Part shown: positions 1-7,668 of the stretch, in pieces
How positions within the stretch are numbered: the first letter of the stretch is position 1
How the letters are laid out: each line of letters starts with the position of its first letter
From: Planctomycetota bacterium
Lineage (GTDB): Bacteria > Planctomycetota > Phycisphaerae > Phycisphaerales > UBA1924
DNA: 35,400 nt
Reading direction: 5' to 3'
NCBI GenBank assembly: GCA_024275365.1
Contig: JAJRZG010000255.1
Coordinates: 1-35,400 of the forward strand
Translations under genes and position numbers: made by a program
The notes under the pieces: model-generated
Seen by the model: only the letters and a program-made list of their open reading frames with translations
What the model was told of the DNA's origin: nothing
The model's database searches: none

Positions 1-1017
1 CTCACCACCCGCTCGACAACGCTCACCCTCCCCGGCGGGCGCCGCGTCGAGGTGCGAGGCTCGATCGAGTGCCTCAGCACCATGCACCGCCCCTACGGCC
101 TCATGCACCGGATCGTCCAGGATGCTCGCGAGGGGGTCCGGTCACTCTTCCGCTGGGGCGTGGTCGATGTGCTCGAACAGTGCGAAAGGGATCGGCCCTG
201 CGAGTCGTGCAACCTCCACCCCGAGTGCCTCGGGAGGGCCAAAGACCGGCGCGATGCTGGGCACATCAGCATTGAGGACGCGGTGCGGATGAAGTCCCGC
301 GTCGGGGCAGCGACCTGGGATGCCGAGATGCTCTGCCAGAGACCCAGCCGGAGCGATTCGGTCTTCCCCGAGTTTGACCGCGCGGTGCATGTCGTCGGCG
401 AGGGGGACACCTGGCAAGCGCCCAAGGGCGAGCTGTTGGCGGGGATGGACTTTGGCTTTCGCGCCCCGACGGTGGTGCTCTGGACAATCCACGACGAGCA
501 CGGCGTGCTCTGGGTGATCGCCGAGCGCGTGCAGGCCGAGACGGTGCTCGCCGAACACACCCGGGCGATCGTGGAGGGACCGGGTGTTGACGGGATCGAA
601 GGTCCGCCCTCCTGGATCGGGGTTGACCCAGCGGGCAGACAGCGCAACGACCAGACCGGCCTGAGCGCCTCAGCCGCCCTGCGCAAGGCCGGGCTGACGG
701 TCAAGGATCAATCTCTCGGACAACAGGCCGGGCTCTCGCTTGTGCGCGCAAGGCTCAAACCAGCAGCCAGCGCAGACCAAGGCGCGAGTGCCGGCGCGGG
801 TGCGGGTGCGAGACCGGACACAGCCGCCCCGCCGCGACTGTTTATCCATGCCCGATGCACCCGCCTCATCGAGTGCCTCGAACGGTACCACTACCCGGCA
901 GACCGCCCCGAGTGCCAAAAGCCTGAGAAGGATGGCTTTGACCACGCCCCGGACGCGCTGCGGTACCTCATCCAGGGTCTTGATCGTCCGTTTACCTGCA
1001 AGTTCAGCTCCTACTAG
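1..1017 (+). CDS. Phage-type terminase large subunit, 5'-truncated by window edge
   Basis: The frame is open from base 1, so the gene starts upstream and only the C-terminal part is seen. Large terminase subunits package phage DNA with an N-terminal ATPase and a C-terminal RNase H-fold nuclease. The visible start (a hydrophobic stretch, then STMHRPYG) fits the end of the ATPase domain. DFGFRAPTVVLW fits the first acidic nuclease motif, and DHAPDALRYLI near the C-terminus fits the last acidic motif of the family. Between the domains is a Cys cluster (CERDRPCESCNLHPEC) that could bind zinc. The gene ends with TAG, and no portal or capsid gene follows, so this may be a solitary or remnant phage gene. 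The terminase assignment is from motif recognition only. Confidence 0.72.
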   Translation, partial: LTTRSTTLTLPGGRRVEVRGSIECLSTMHRPYGLMHRIVQDAREGVRSLFRWGVVDVLEQCERDRPCESCNLHPECLGRAKDRRDAGHISIEDAVRMKSRVGAATWDAEMLCQRPSRSDSVFPEFDRAVHVVGEGDTWQAPKGELLAGMDFGFRAPTVVLWTIHDEHGVLWVIAERVQAETVLAEHTRAIVEGPGVDGIEGPPSWIGVDPAGRQRNDQTGLSASAALRKAGLTVKDQSLGQQAGLSLVRARLKPAASADQGASAGAGAGARPDTAAPPRLFIHARCTRLIECLERYHYPADRPECQKPEKDGFDHAPDALRYLIQGLDRPFTCKFSSY

Positions 1018-1140
1018 GGGTTATACCACTGAACTATGGATTTCTTCTCTATGGGATATGGTCCAACTGCCGAACAAATAGGCCTGTAGAGTGGTAAAAA
1101 GGTTGAGAGTACTGCAAGAGAAGTGGTAGTATTCGGAGTT

Positions 1141-1410
1141 ATGGAACTGATGGAACGGACACACCGAACACAACGCACCACAGCTGCCAGGCGGCAGGCT
1201 ATTGGCTATGAATGTCCGACAGGCCGCCCGTTGGATTTCCGCTGGCTAGACACCGCAGCACAAGCACACAGCCGAGTTGACCAATCCGGCAGATACGCAG
1301 ATTCCCGCAAGATGGCCGAGTTTCTTGCTGCCGCGGTTGCCACAGCGGCAGTCTCCGCGGCTTTTCTCAGCGCACTCGAAGCCCTGAGCCGGAGCATGGA
1401 TCGGCGATGA
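1141..1410 (+). CDS. Small hypothetical protein, translationally coupled to the next gene
   Basis: About 89 residues, with no recognised family. The N-terminal half is polar and Arg-rich, and the C-terminal half is Ala-rich (AEFLAAAVATAAVSAAFLSAL), possibly a membrane helix or amphipathic helix. The stop TGA overlaps the ATG of the next gene by four bases (ATGA), which is the main reason to believe it. The start is unclear: GTG at 1123 and ATG at 1141 or 1150 are all possible. GGAG just before 1141 favours one of the two ATGs. The preceding 1018-1140 shows nothing I recognise. Confidence 0.45.
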   Translation: MELMERTHRTQRTTAARRQAIGYECPTGRPLDFRWLDTAAQAHSRVDQSGRYADSRKMAEFLAAAVATAAVSAAFLSALEALSRSMDRR

Positions 1411-1862
1411 GCGAGCCCGACGAACAGACAAAACTTGATCGAACAGAGAATCCCGAGACGGCTTCACAAGATGTGCAAGGCATGCCCGAAGATATGGCGG
1501 ATGTCATGCGAGGAATGCCGCCACAGGTTGTGAAAGCAATGATGACCTCGTTCACGATGGGTCCACTCCCTAACCCCATCATGGACAAGATCAACGAGGA
1601 ACACATCAGCAAGGCGTTGGGTCTCGCGTCACAAGCGGTAGAGAACAACTACAAGCTTGATAACCGTGAGATTGACATCAAAAGCTCGAATCGCTGGTTC
1701 GCTTTAGCTGTTCTGGCCATCATCCTCGGTGTTCTTGTGGCTCTTGTGATAGTGCTTCAGGATAAGCCGGATGTGCTTCTCCCCACGATCACCGGTCTCG
1801 TCGGGCTCGGAGCCGGGGCATTAGGCGGGTATGGCTACGGCAAGTCCAAAGCCGACTCCTGA
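1407..1862 (+). CDS. DUF2335-like two-helix membrane protein
   Basis: 151 residues. The polar N-terminal part (about 1-90) ends in a helical segment rich in Glu, Asn and Lys (EEHISKALGLASQAVENNYK). Two membrane helices follow, at about residues 97-118 (FALAVLAIILGVLVALVIVL) and 124-145 (LLPTITGLVGLGAGALGGYG). This layout (soluble coiled region, charged stretch, two closely spaced helices, short tail) resembles DUF2335 membrane proteins of unknown function, often found in accessory regions. The start overlaps the stop of the upstream small gene (ATGA), suggesting one transcript. The family link is a judgement from layout, not a search. Confidence 0.6.
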   Translation: MSEPDEQTKLDRTENPETASQDVQGMPEDMADVMRGMPPQVVKAMMTSFTMGPLPNPIMDKINEEHISKALGLASQAVENNYKLDNREIDIKSSNRWFALAVLAIILGVLVALVIVLQDKPDVLLPTITGLVGLGAGALGGYGYGKSKADS

Positions 1863-1871
1863 GACCTTTGC

Positions 1872-2174
1872 CTACTCCGGCATCGGCAGCAACATCGGTA
1901 CCGCAACCTGGATAAACAGGTACGACCCCACGCCCAGCAGGATCATCGCCAGCACCACCTGGAAGGTCAGGATGAGCACCTTCAGCCAATACTTCTCGAA
2001 GGTTGCCACCCGCACCGCCCGGTAGGTCAGCGATATCCCAAACGCCAGCGGGATCAGCAGCAGGAACCACTGCCGATGCAGGTCGATTGGATCAAGGAAC
2101 GGCCTCCACCCGGTCGAGGCGAGGGGCAACTCGAGACCCATGAGGATGGAACCCGGACTGAAGGGGCCAATCAT
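1872..2174 (-). CDS. Small hydrophobic membrane protein, second gene of a two-gene operon
   Basis: 100 residues. The ATG at 2174 overlaps the TGA of the upstream gene (ATGA), which fixes the start. A longer reading upstream is only the antisense shadow of that gene. Two membrane helices are visible, at about residues 35-50 (QWFLLLIPLAFGISLTY) and 65-95 (LILTFQVVLAMILLGVGSYL), separated by a basic loop (YRAVRVATFEKYWLK). I do not recognise the family. Tight coupling to the upstream membrane protein suggests that they work together. The stop is TAG, nine bases from the convergent DUF2335-like gene. Confidence 0.65.
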   Translation of the reverse strand: MIGPFSPGSILMGLELPLASTGWRPFLDPIDLHRQWFLLLIPLAFGISLTYRAVRVATFEKYWLKVLILTFQVVLAMILLGVGSYLFIQVAVPMLLPMPE

Positions 2175-2689
2175 GACACACGCCCCCGCCGCACTCGGCC
2201 CGCAGATGGGAACGCTGCGTCGATCACCACAATCAGGTTCAGCATCCCGGCAATGGTGCAATAGAGAATCCCGATCTCGTTCATTTTTGCAAGGCTCTTG
2301 CTGATCGGAGGGCGGGACCCAGCCGGGCCGACCACCCACTCCCCGGTGGACGGGTCTTTGATCTCACCAGGCTTTGGGCTCCGGGGCACGCCGGTCACCG
2401 GATCAAGGGCCTTGAAGTGGTTCTGATGGACGAAATCGGTCGCCAGGGCAACCGGGCCGACGAGCACCTGCCCCATAAACCACAGCCGATCCTGCCTTGA
2501 ATCGATGACATCGATGCCCCCGATGAGCAGCCCCCCAAAGAAAAGCCCCAGGATGCCGCCCGCGACCAGCAAGGCCCGTTTGAGCTGTCCTTGATACAAG
2601 TGCCCAGCCCCGGGGAGGATGATTGCCAGAATCCCGGCGATCGGGTCCAAAGGCGGGGTCTCGAGGTGGTCGTGTGTGGTGGGGTTCAT
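2171..2689 (-). CDS. Planctomycete membrane protein (DUF6677-like), first gene of operon
   Basis: 172 residues. The N-terminal motif LPGAGHLYQGQLKRALL is typical of small membrane proteins related to the TM2/DUF6677 type, in which a Gly-rich helix is followed by a Tyr-Gln-Gly turn and a basic stretch. Hydrophobic segments lie at about 18-30, 38-62, 73-85 and 138-158. The middle (about 95-130) is a soluble loop rich in Pro and Gly (PVTGVPRSPKPGEIKDP). The function is unknown. The gene is followed at once by a second membrane protein through a four-base overlap. The family name is from memory. Confidence 0.65.
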   Translation of the reverse strand: MNPTTHDHLETPPLDPIAGILAIILPGAGHLYQGQLKRALLVAGGILGLFFGGLLIGGIDVIDSRQDRLWFMGQVLVGPVALATDFVHQNHFKALDPVTGVPRSPKPGEIKDPSTGEWVVGPAGSRPPISKSLAKMNEIGILYCTIAGMLNLIVVIDAAFPSAGRVRRGRVS

Positions 2690-2697
2690 AGGGCAGA

Positions 2698-2934
2698 TCA
2701 GGGGGTGGAGAGGGTCAAACTAGGGATGGTCTTGGGGAGCCGGGCAGCAGGCCGGTGGGCATCAGAACAACATGACTCAGGAGCAATCGAGCGGGCAAGA
2801 CAGAAGATCGGGACGAACCCCATCGCGGGGACAACATCGTGCGTATGCTCCGCGCCCTGAGTGACAAGGGTACGCGGTTTGGAAGTGTACCGCGAAAAAC
2901 AGGCGGGGCATTCAGCCGGGGCGTCCACCCGCAA
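2698..2934 (-). CDS. Doubtful small ORF with CPxC motif
   Basis: The stretch 2690-3018 separates the divergent minus operon from the acidic-protein gene. It is otherwise empty apart from this 78-codon minus-strand ORF, which has only a TTG or GTG start and no clear ribosome site. It carries a CPAC motif near the N-terminus and further cysteines (CC at about residue 55). Codon third positions are only moderately GC-rich. A small hairpin (CCCCC/GGGGG around 2958-2976) and a repeated GTAC-GCGG motif (2873-2895) fall in the same stretch. I consider the ORF more likely non-coding than real. Confidence 0.15.
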   Translation of the reverse strand: MRVDAPAECPACFSRYTSKPRTLVTQGAEHTHDVVPAMGFVPIFCLARSIAPESCCSDAHRPAARLPKTIPSLTLSTP

Positions 2935-3018
2935 GAAGCCCGTCAGAACAAAGACATCCCCCCAGAAAAGGGGGACGGGTCGGTAAGGCGATCCGGGGAC
3001 CGTGCAGGAAGGTGCATC

Positions 3019-3243
3019 ATGGCGATGGAGCAGGTTATGGACTCGTGCGAACTACTGGAAAGGGCCGTGCAACCGAACTGGTCACGCGCTGCGACATTCA
3101 TCCTCGGCCAGGACGGGGACGAGGAAGAGTTTGACGGCTTTGACGACTTTGACGATGATGACGACGACGAAGCCTTCGATGAGTTCGGGGATGACGACGA
3201 TGACCTCGATGACGACCCCGTCGATGACGATGATGATCTCTAA
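3019..3243 (+). CDS. Small protein with poly-aspartate C-terminal tail
   Basis: 74 residues from the ATG at 3019, which has a good ribosome site (GGAAGG, six bases upstream). The first 37 residues look like ordinary folded or helical sequence (MDSCELLERAVQPNWSRAA). The second half is almost only Asp, Glu and Phe, with runs of five or more Asp residues. The tail could bind cations or mimic nucleic acid, but the sequence does not show which. The tail repeats (F-D-x-F-D-D, then D5 blocks) come from GAT/GAC repeats that can expand by slippage. No family is recognised. Confidence 0.6.
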   Translation: MAMEQVMDSCELLERAVQPNWSRAATFILGQDGDEEEFDGFDDFDDDDDDEAFDEFGDDDDDLDDDPVDDDDDL

Positions 3244-3281
3244 CGCCCATCGTGCATAACGGTGCGGCGGGGAGAGATCTC

Positions 3282-3719
3282 ATGCCAGCCGCCAACAACA
3301 CGCCCGAGAATGAATCCCTGCCACAGGGGGTCACCCATGACCGCCGATCGGGAGAGGACCGCCGCGATCTCCAGACCGAAGACACCGGCTTTGCGCGCCG
3401 TCGAGGGCCTGGTCGGCGACTCAGTGACTTTGTCAAAGCCGCAGAAGAAGGCGAGATGACCCCCGAACAGTTCCTGTTCCTGGTCGCGATCGATGCCTTC
3501 AAGAAAACCAACAGCGTGGCGTACCCGAGCTGGACCGATGTGCTCGAAGTTGTGCGTCTGCTTGGGTACCGCAAAACGATGCCCTCAGAAATTGAGTTCA
3601 GGAACGCTGAAGACTGGCGCGAGCAGCCTCATACCGAGTCTGGCGTACGCCCCCAACGCTGGCACGAACGGTTCACACCCGGTGAACTCGGGCAGAAGCA
3701 CAACAACGACGCGGCGTAA
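3282..3719 (+). CDS. Hypothetical protein with RRSGEDRR motif
   Basis: 145 residues. The start at ATG 3282 is preceded by GGGGAGAG. The N-terminal 50 residues are polar and carry DRRSGEDRR and RRRGPGRR, a basic motif pattern often found in linkers of signalling or pilus-related proteins. The remaining part (EQFLFLVAIDAFKKTN, then TDVLEVVRLLGYRK) looks helical and folded. No catalytic motif is recognised. The gene lies 38 bases after the acidic-protein gene, so the two may share a transcript. One could speculate that this basic protein pairs with the acidic one, but there is no direct evidence. Confidence 0.6.
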   Translation: MPAANNTPENESLPQGVTHDRRSGEDRRDLQTEDTGFARRRGPGRRLSDFVKAAEEGEMTPEQFLFLVAIDAFKKTNSVAYPSWTDVLEVVRLLGYRKTMPSEIEFRNAEDWREQPHTESGVRPQRWHERFTPGELGQKHNNDAA

Positions 3720-3744
3720 CCACTCTCCCGCTGGCTCGGTTCCC

Positions 3745-3962
3745 GGTGCAACGGCTCTCCGAGCCGTGCATGTCGCGTGCGCACCTCTTTTTTTGAACGC
3801 CGATACTCCATGTTTTTACGAGCCCCGAGCGCAAGCCCGAGAGAAGGGAATGTCCAGCATCGCAGACAAAGCCCGACCCTGTGCTCGCGTACAGGGCTCG
3901 TAGAGACACACACAAAGTCACACAATCCGTATCACACGCACGGCTCGGAGAGCCGTCCCACC
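3745..3962. repeat. Inverted pair of family-A palindromes enclosing a family-B element
   Basis: The gene-free stretch 3720-4140 is mostly repeats. A family-A palindrome (core ACGGCTCTCCGAGCCGT) sits at about 3745-3768. Its inverted partner sits at about 3938-3962, with a variant outer end (CCCACC instead of GCCACC). Between them lies one family-B element (3817-3902). The arrangement is one palindromic repeat nested inside another. From 3963 to 4140 I see only a short hairpin before the STAS gene. Confidence 0.8.
3817..3902 (+). repeat. Family-B repeat copy 1 (86 bp, paired GCAA hairpins)
   Basis: It begins TACGAGCCC and ends GGGCTCGTA, so the ends can pair. Inside the left end is a hairpin around a GCAA loop, and inside the right end is a hairpin whose complementary strand also has a GCAA loop. 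A second copy of exactly the same length lies at 16525-16610. Confidence 0.8.
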
Positions 3963-4073
3963 GGGGACCGGATTCCGCACACTTCCCCAATCCACTCAGC
4001 CCGGATACGCATCACACCCCGTCCCTGCACGCAAGATGGGCTGCACGAATGCTCGCCCTGCCCTTCCCTGTTT

Positions 4074-4094
4074 GGCACATATTCACTGTGTGCC
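4074..4094 (+). promoter_or_regulatory. Inverted repeat upstream of STAS gene
   Basis: GGCACA and TGTGCC flank a nine-base spacer, 46 bases before the start codon of the STAS gene. It could be an operator or a leader hairpin. There is no T-tract, so it is not an obvious terminator. Confidence 0.3.
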
Positions 4095-4140
4095 GGGCGC
4101 TGGGTCTGGCTGAATCTGGGCTCCTGGGGAGGGGTGAAGT

Positions 4141-4539
4141 ATGTCCATGCTGGAAGAAGTGCCGTCGGCTTCGGAACTAGTCTCTGTGCTCGATGTCGGG
4201 ATGGTCAAACCATTTGCGATGGTCACGGTTCGCCCCGATGCGCTCCGCGAGCATCAGGTTTCGCTGCTCCGTAATGAGCTTGCCGATGTCGTTGATCGCT
4301 CGTGCGGGCAGGTGTTGCTGCGGTTTCGAAATAATGCCGATGTGTGCGTGAGCTGTCTCAATGAGCTGATCTGTGAGTCCCATCGGTGTGAAGCCCTCGG
4401 CGGCCGCATGTATATCGTCGGCCTGAGTCCAGACATGCGGCACATGCTCAAGGGCACCGGGCTCGATCAGCACCTGCACCTGGCCCACGATACCGCGGAT
4501 GCCATGCGGCACTTTGACCGCAGGCATCTTGCAGCCTGA
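4141..4539 (+). CDS. STAS-domain protein (anti-sigma-factor antagonist type)
   Basis: 132 residues. The ATG at 4141 is preceded by a strong purine-rich site (GGGGAGGGG). The pattern follows the STAS fold: a strand (FAMVTVRP), a helix (EHQVSLLRNELADVV), a strand (GQVLLRF), then the loop plus helix that normally holds the phosphorylated Ser or Thr. Here that region reads NNADVCVSCLNELICESHR. The strand MYIVGLS and a final helix (TADAMRHFD) follow. STAS proteins bind anti-sigma factor kinases or act as phospho-switches. The likely switch residue is the Ser in VSCLNEL. No kinase or sigma gene is adjacent, so the partner is unknown. Confidence 0.7.
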   Translation: MSMLEEVPSASELVSVLDVGMVKPFAMVTVRPDALREHQVSLLRNELADVVDRSCGQVLLRFRNNADVCVSCLNELICESHRCEALGGRMYIVGLSPDMRHMLKGTGLDQHLHLAHDTADAMRHFDRRHLAA

Positions 4540-4566
4540 TGCGAGCTCCGTATCGGCATCTGCCAG

Positions 4567-4932
4567 CTAATGGCACTTCCGCTCGGGTTGTCGTTTGACT
4601 TCTACCGGCTCGCCCCCGACGGTGAGCGTCGCGCGCGTGCTGCTGCGCGTGCGGTGCCTGGAAAAGAGCGACGAGGGGAGCACCCGCCGAAGCAACCACG
4701 CGCCCGCGCACAATGCCGCCAGCGTCACGAACCAGAACTGCGGGTCGGCAAAGGGGAGCTGTGTATTCGTCACGCTTTCTGCCGGGGCAGACTCCTGGGC
4801 CGCCATCGTGATAGGAGCGAGCACAGAGCACTGAGCAACAAGGCTGATGGCTAAGCAAAACCAAGAGACTCGCACACTATCCCTCTCGGGCGTTGCGCAT
4901 TGCCCCTGCGATTGTATCGCGATGCTGTTCAC
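4567..4932 (-). CDS. Small single-helix membrane protein coupled to feoB
   Basis: 121 residues from a GTG at 4932 that overlaps the feoB stop (GTGA), so it is the third gene of the feo operon. It has an N-terminal hydrophobic segment (WFCLAISLVAQCSVLA, possibly a signal peptide) and one clear membrane helix at about residues 66-81 (FWFVTLAALCAGAWLL). A basic cytoplasmic-type tail (RRVLPSSLFSRHRTR) ends in Lys-Cys-His. FeoB operons often end with a small Cys-bearing membrane protein (FeoB-associated type) or FeoC. This protein has that position and size class but I cannot assign it to either family. Confidence 0.6.
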   Translation of the reverse strand: MNSIAIQSQGQCATPERDSVRVSWFCLAISLVAQCSVLAPITMAAQESAPAESVTNTQLPFADPQFWFVTLAALCAGAWLLRRVLPSSLFSRHRTRSSTRATLTVGGEPVEVKRQPERKCH

Positions 4933-6986
4933 CCAACCACCTTCATAACCTGAAACACCGCTCCCGAGAACACATACGCGAGCCCACACATCCAGCCCAG
5001 TTGCAGGACAGCCCACTTCCAGTGCCCCGCCTCCTTGGCGGTCACCACGAGCGTCGGCAGGCACTGCATCGCAAGCACATAATAGATCAGCAGCGACCAA
5101 CTCGTCGCGGCTGTAAAGATGAGCGTTTTGCCATCATCACGCTTTGCGACCGCGAGAGACTTGAGAAACCCGTTTCCCTCATCGGTCCCTGCGGTCTGCA
5201 CCGCCATCGTCGAGACAAACACCTCTCGTGCTGCAAAGCTCGCAAGCACGCCGATGGTCAGCTGCCGGTCATACCCAAGCGGTGCAAAGATCGGCTCAAC
5301 CGTCGCCCCCAGCCGTCCCAGATAACTGTACCGCGAGGCGTGCTTGGCTTCGAGAATATCTGCCCGAGCGAGCAACTCCTCAGAGGTTGCTCCCTCCTCT
5401 CCCCCTTCTTCATTTGCCATGTGCCCATTTGCCCGCTCCCGCAGCTCCACCGCCTGCGCCGGAGGCTCAACGATCGGATACGCATTGAGCCACCACAACA
5501 CCATCGTGATCGCCAGGATCGCAGTCCCTGCATTCTGCAAAAAGAGCACGCCCCGGTTCCGGGCTGTGAGCAGCGCGTTCCACATGCTCGGCGCACGATA
5601 GCTCGGCAGCTCCATCACCATCGCCCTGCTCTTGCCCGGCAGGATCGTTCGCCTTGCAATCATCGCGCTCACCACGCCCGCAAACACGCCAAGCACATAG
5701 CACCCGCTAAACGCAAGCGCCTGCATCCCGGGGCTCTCCGGGAACAGCAACCCCGTCAGCAAAACATAGACCGGGATCCGCGCGGTGCAGCTCATAAAGG
5801 GCGCAGCCAGGATTGTTGCCAGCCGATCCCGCCTGTCTGGCACGCCACGCGCCGCGATGATCCCGGGGATCGCGCACGCATGGCTCGATAAAAAAGGCAC
5901 AAACGCGTGCCCGCTCAGCCCAAACGGGCGGAGCACCTTGTCGATCACGAACGCGGCCCGGGCGAGATACCCCGTGTCCTCGAGCAACGAGATCAACAAA
6001 AACAATATACATATCTGAGGCACAAAGATCAGCGTCGAGCCCACCCCCGCGAGCACGCCATCAATGAGAAGATCATGCACCGCGCCGGCTGGCAACACCC
6101 CACTCAGCCAGCCCCCGAGGTGCCCAAAGAGCATGTCGATCCAGTTCATCGGATAGGCTGCGAGCTTGAAGATGACCCAGAAAAGCCCGGTCATCACCGA
6201 GACAAATGTCAGCACGCCAAGCATCGGGTGCGTGAACGCCCGGTCGAGCCGATCCGTCAGCGTGTCGGGCAGCGGCGGGGCTGTGCCGGCTGCCATCTGG
6301 GCATAGAGCTCGTCGGCCCAGTCGGAGAGCCCCTCCTCGGTGCCCGGCGGGCTCTCGCGCGGGATACGGGGTGTGGCGAGAGTCTCGCAGAGTGTGTCCA
6401 CGCCCTCGCCGGTGCGCGCGCTGCACACCACCACCCCAACGCCCAACCGATCGGCCAGCACCTTCTCGTCGGCGTGGATGCCCCGCTTGCGCGCTTGATC
6501 GACGAGGTTGATCGCCACCACCATCGGCAGGCCCCGCCGGGTTGCCTCGCCAACGAGCATGAGGCTGCGCGAGAGATTCGTCGCGTCGGCGACGACCACG
6601 ATCGCGTCGGGCTCTGCGAGCGATTCACCCTTGAGTGCGAGTTCTCCGGCGAGCACGCTTCGGCAGATCTCGGCCTCGCTCTGTTCGAGTTCGAGCGAAT
6701 AGATGCCGGGGAGGTCGATGAGTTCGCTGCCTTCGGGCAGGCCTCGGGGCGCGCCGACGCGAGATTCCTGCGTGGTGCCGGGGAAGTTGCTCGTCTTGTG
6801 CCGCACACCACAGAGCCGGTTGAAGAGGCTCGTCTTCCCGGTGTTGGGGTTGCCAAGCAAGACAACCCTTCGGGGAGCATCGGGTGCTCCTGATCCGACG
6901 CTTTGCTCGAAGACTCGCTCAGCGTCGGCGTCCGAGCGAGCAGGTGATGTATCATCGGCGTGATTGGCGGCAGAAGGGCTCGTCAT
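4929..6986 (-). CDS. feoB: Ferrous iron transport protein B
   Basis: 685 residues. The N-terminal G domain has G1 GNPNTGKT at 45-52, the switch segment NFPGTTQE, G3 DLPGIYSL, G4 NLVD and the G5-like SARTGEG. The membrane part carries the FeoB signatures SSHACAIPGIIAAR and PFMSCTARIPVYVLL, with about ten hydrophobic segments. FeoB moves Fe(II) across the inner membrane. The protein is shorter than E. coli FeoB (773), and a Glu-rich loop (NEEGGEEGATSEELLARA) lies between membrane blocks. About 40 extra polar residues precede the G domain. It lies 45 bases after feoA and overlaps the small third gene by four bases. Confidence 0.95.
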   Translation of the reverse strand: MTSPSAANHADDTSPARSDADAERVFEQSVGSGAPDAPRRVVLLGNPNTGKTSLFNRLCGVRHKTSNFPGTTQESRVGAPRGLPEGSELIDLPGIYSLELEQSEAEICRSVLAGELALKGESLAEPDAIVVVADATNLSRSLMLVGEATRRGLPMVVAINLVDQARKRGIHADEKVLADRLGVGVVVCSARTGEGVDTLCETLATPRIPRESPPGTEEGLSDWADELYAQMAAGTAPPLPDTLTDRLDRAFTHPMLGVLTFVSVMTGLFWVIFKLAAYPMNWIDMLFGHLGGWLSGVLPAGAVHDLLIDGVLAGVGSTLIFVPQICILFLLISLLEDTGYLARAAFVIDKVLRPFGLSGHAFVPFLSSHACAIPGIIAARGVPDRRDRLATILAAPFMSCTARIPVYVLLTGLLFPESPGMQALAFSGCYVLGVFAGVVSAMIARRTILPGKSRAMVMELPSYRAPSMWNALLTARNRGVLFLQNAGTAILAITMVLWWLNAYPIVEPPAQAVELRERANGHMANEEGGEEGATSEELLARADILEAKHASRYSYLGRLGATVEPIFAPLGYDRQLTIGVLASFAAREVFVSTMAVQTAGTDEGNGFLKSLAVAKRDDGKTLIFTAATSWSLLIYYVLAMQCLPTLVVTAKEAGHWKWAVLQLGWMCGLAYVFSGAVFQVMKVVG

Positions 6987-7031
6987 CGCGGGGTTGCTTT
7001 CTCACTCAAAGAACGAGACGAGTCAGTGGCT

Positions 7032-7430
7032 TCACAACGCTGCACCGTTCACCGAGCCGGGGAGACTCTCGTTGACCTCGACCTGCACCTGCTCGGCAAG
7101 CTCACGCGCAAGCCCGATGCGGCTCGCTGGCCCGCCCTGGCACCCCACCTCGACGATCCAAGGCCCATTCGCCCGGCAGAGCCTGATCCGCTGATTGGGA
7201 CGAAGACCCAGTGCCCGCAGATACGCCGCGTCGGCCCCGGCAGCAGACAAGCCTCGGATGATCCCGCACTCGCCGGACTCCATGCAACAGAGCCCGACGA
7301 TCCGCCCCGAGCCCTGCTTGCCGCAACAGGCGTTCTCACGGCCACAGCCCTCGGGCTCGCCCGCGTGCCCCGCCTGACCTGCCTGGTCCTTGCGAGTTGG
7401 ATTCTGGTTATCCCGAGTCTGCTCAGCCAC
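7032..7430 (-). CDS. feoA: FeoA-domain protein with Cys-rich N-terminal extension
   Basis: 132 residues from a GTG at 7430. The C-terminal 80 residues match FeoA, the small SH3-like partner of FeoB: GIIRGLSAAGADAAYLRALG, then LGLRPNQRIRL, and PWIVEVGCQGGPASRIG. The first 50 residues are an extension not typical of FeoA. It is polar and then rich in Cys (CGRENACCGKQGSG...LCCMESGEC), with seven Cys in about 28 residues. An internal ATG at about residue 50 would give a standard-length FeoA, so the extension could be non-coding, but the Cys spacing suggests a real metal-binding segment. First gene of the feo operon. The 238 bases upstream (7431-7668) show no clear Fur or DtxR box to me. Confidence 0.8.
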   Translation of the reverse strand: MAEQTRDNQNPTRKDQAGQAGHAGEPEGCGRENACCGKQGSGRIVGLCCMESGECGIIRGLSAAGADAAYLRALGLRPNQRIRLCRANGPWIVEVGCQGGPASRIGLARELAEQVQVEVNESLPGSVNGAAL

Positions 7431-7668
7431 GCTCTACGCCTTCCAGCGGCCCAATCGGACCCGCCGGGGGAGTATAGCCGGGGGATTGAGACTCAGTCGC
7501 AGATAGCCGGGGTATCTGCTGAACTCTTGCGTTACCCGTTCCCGCTCGACGACCCTACCTGCCAAAGAATGCATGTTCGACAGATTCCGAGTCACCGAAG
7601 CGGAGGCAGAAATGATGCGAGCCACATGGTATGAACGCGATGTGAAGTACTTTTGGCGACTCAGCGAT

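Noticed and set aside
1018-1041. tRNA D-arm-like string (minus strand TAGTTCAGTGGTATAAC)
   Set aside because: No acceptor stem, anticodon arm or T-arm could be fitted around it; a chance match or a very small relic, not a tRNA.
3720-4140. CRISPR-like array
   Set aside because: The repeats are few, palindromic and inverted relative to each other, without regular spacers.
4893-5891. 332-codon plus-strand frame over feoB
   Set aside because: His/Arg/Pro-rich shadow of the membrane segments of FeoB.
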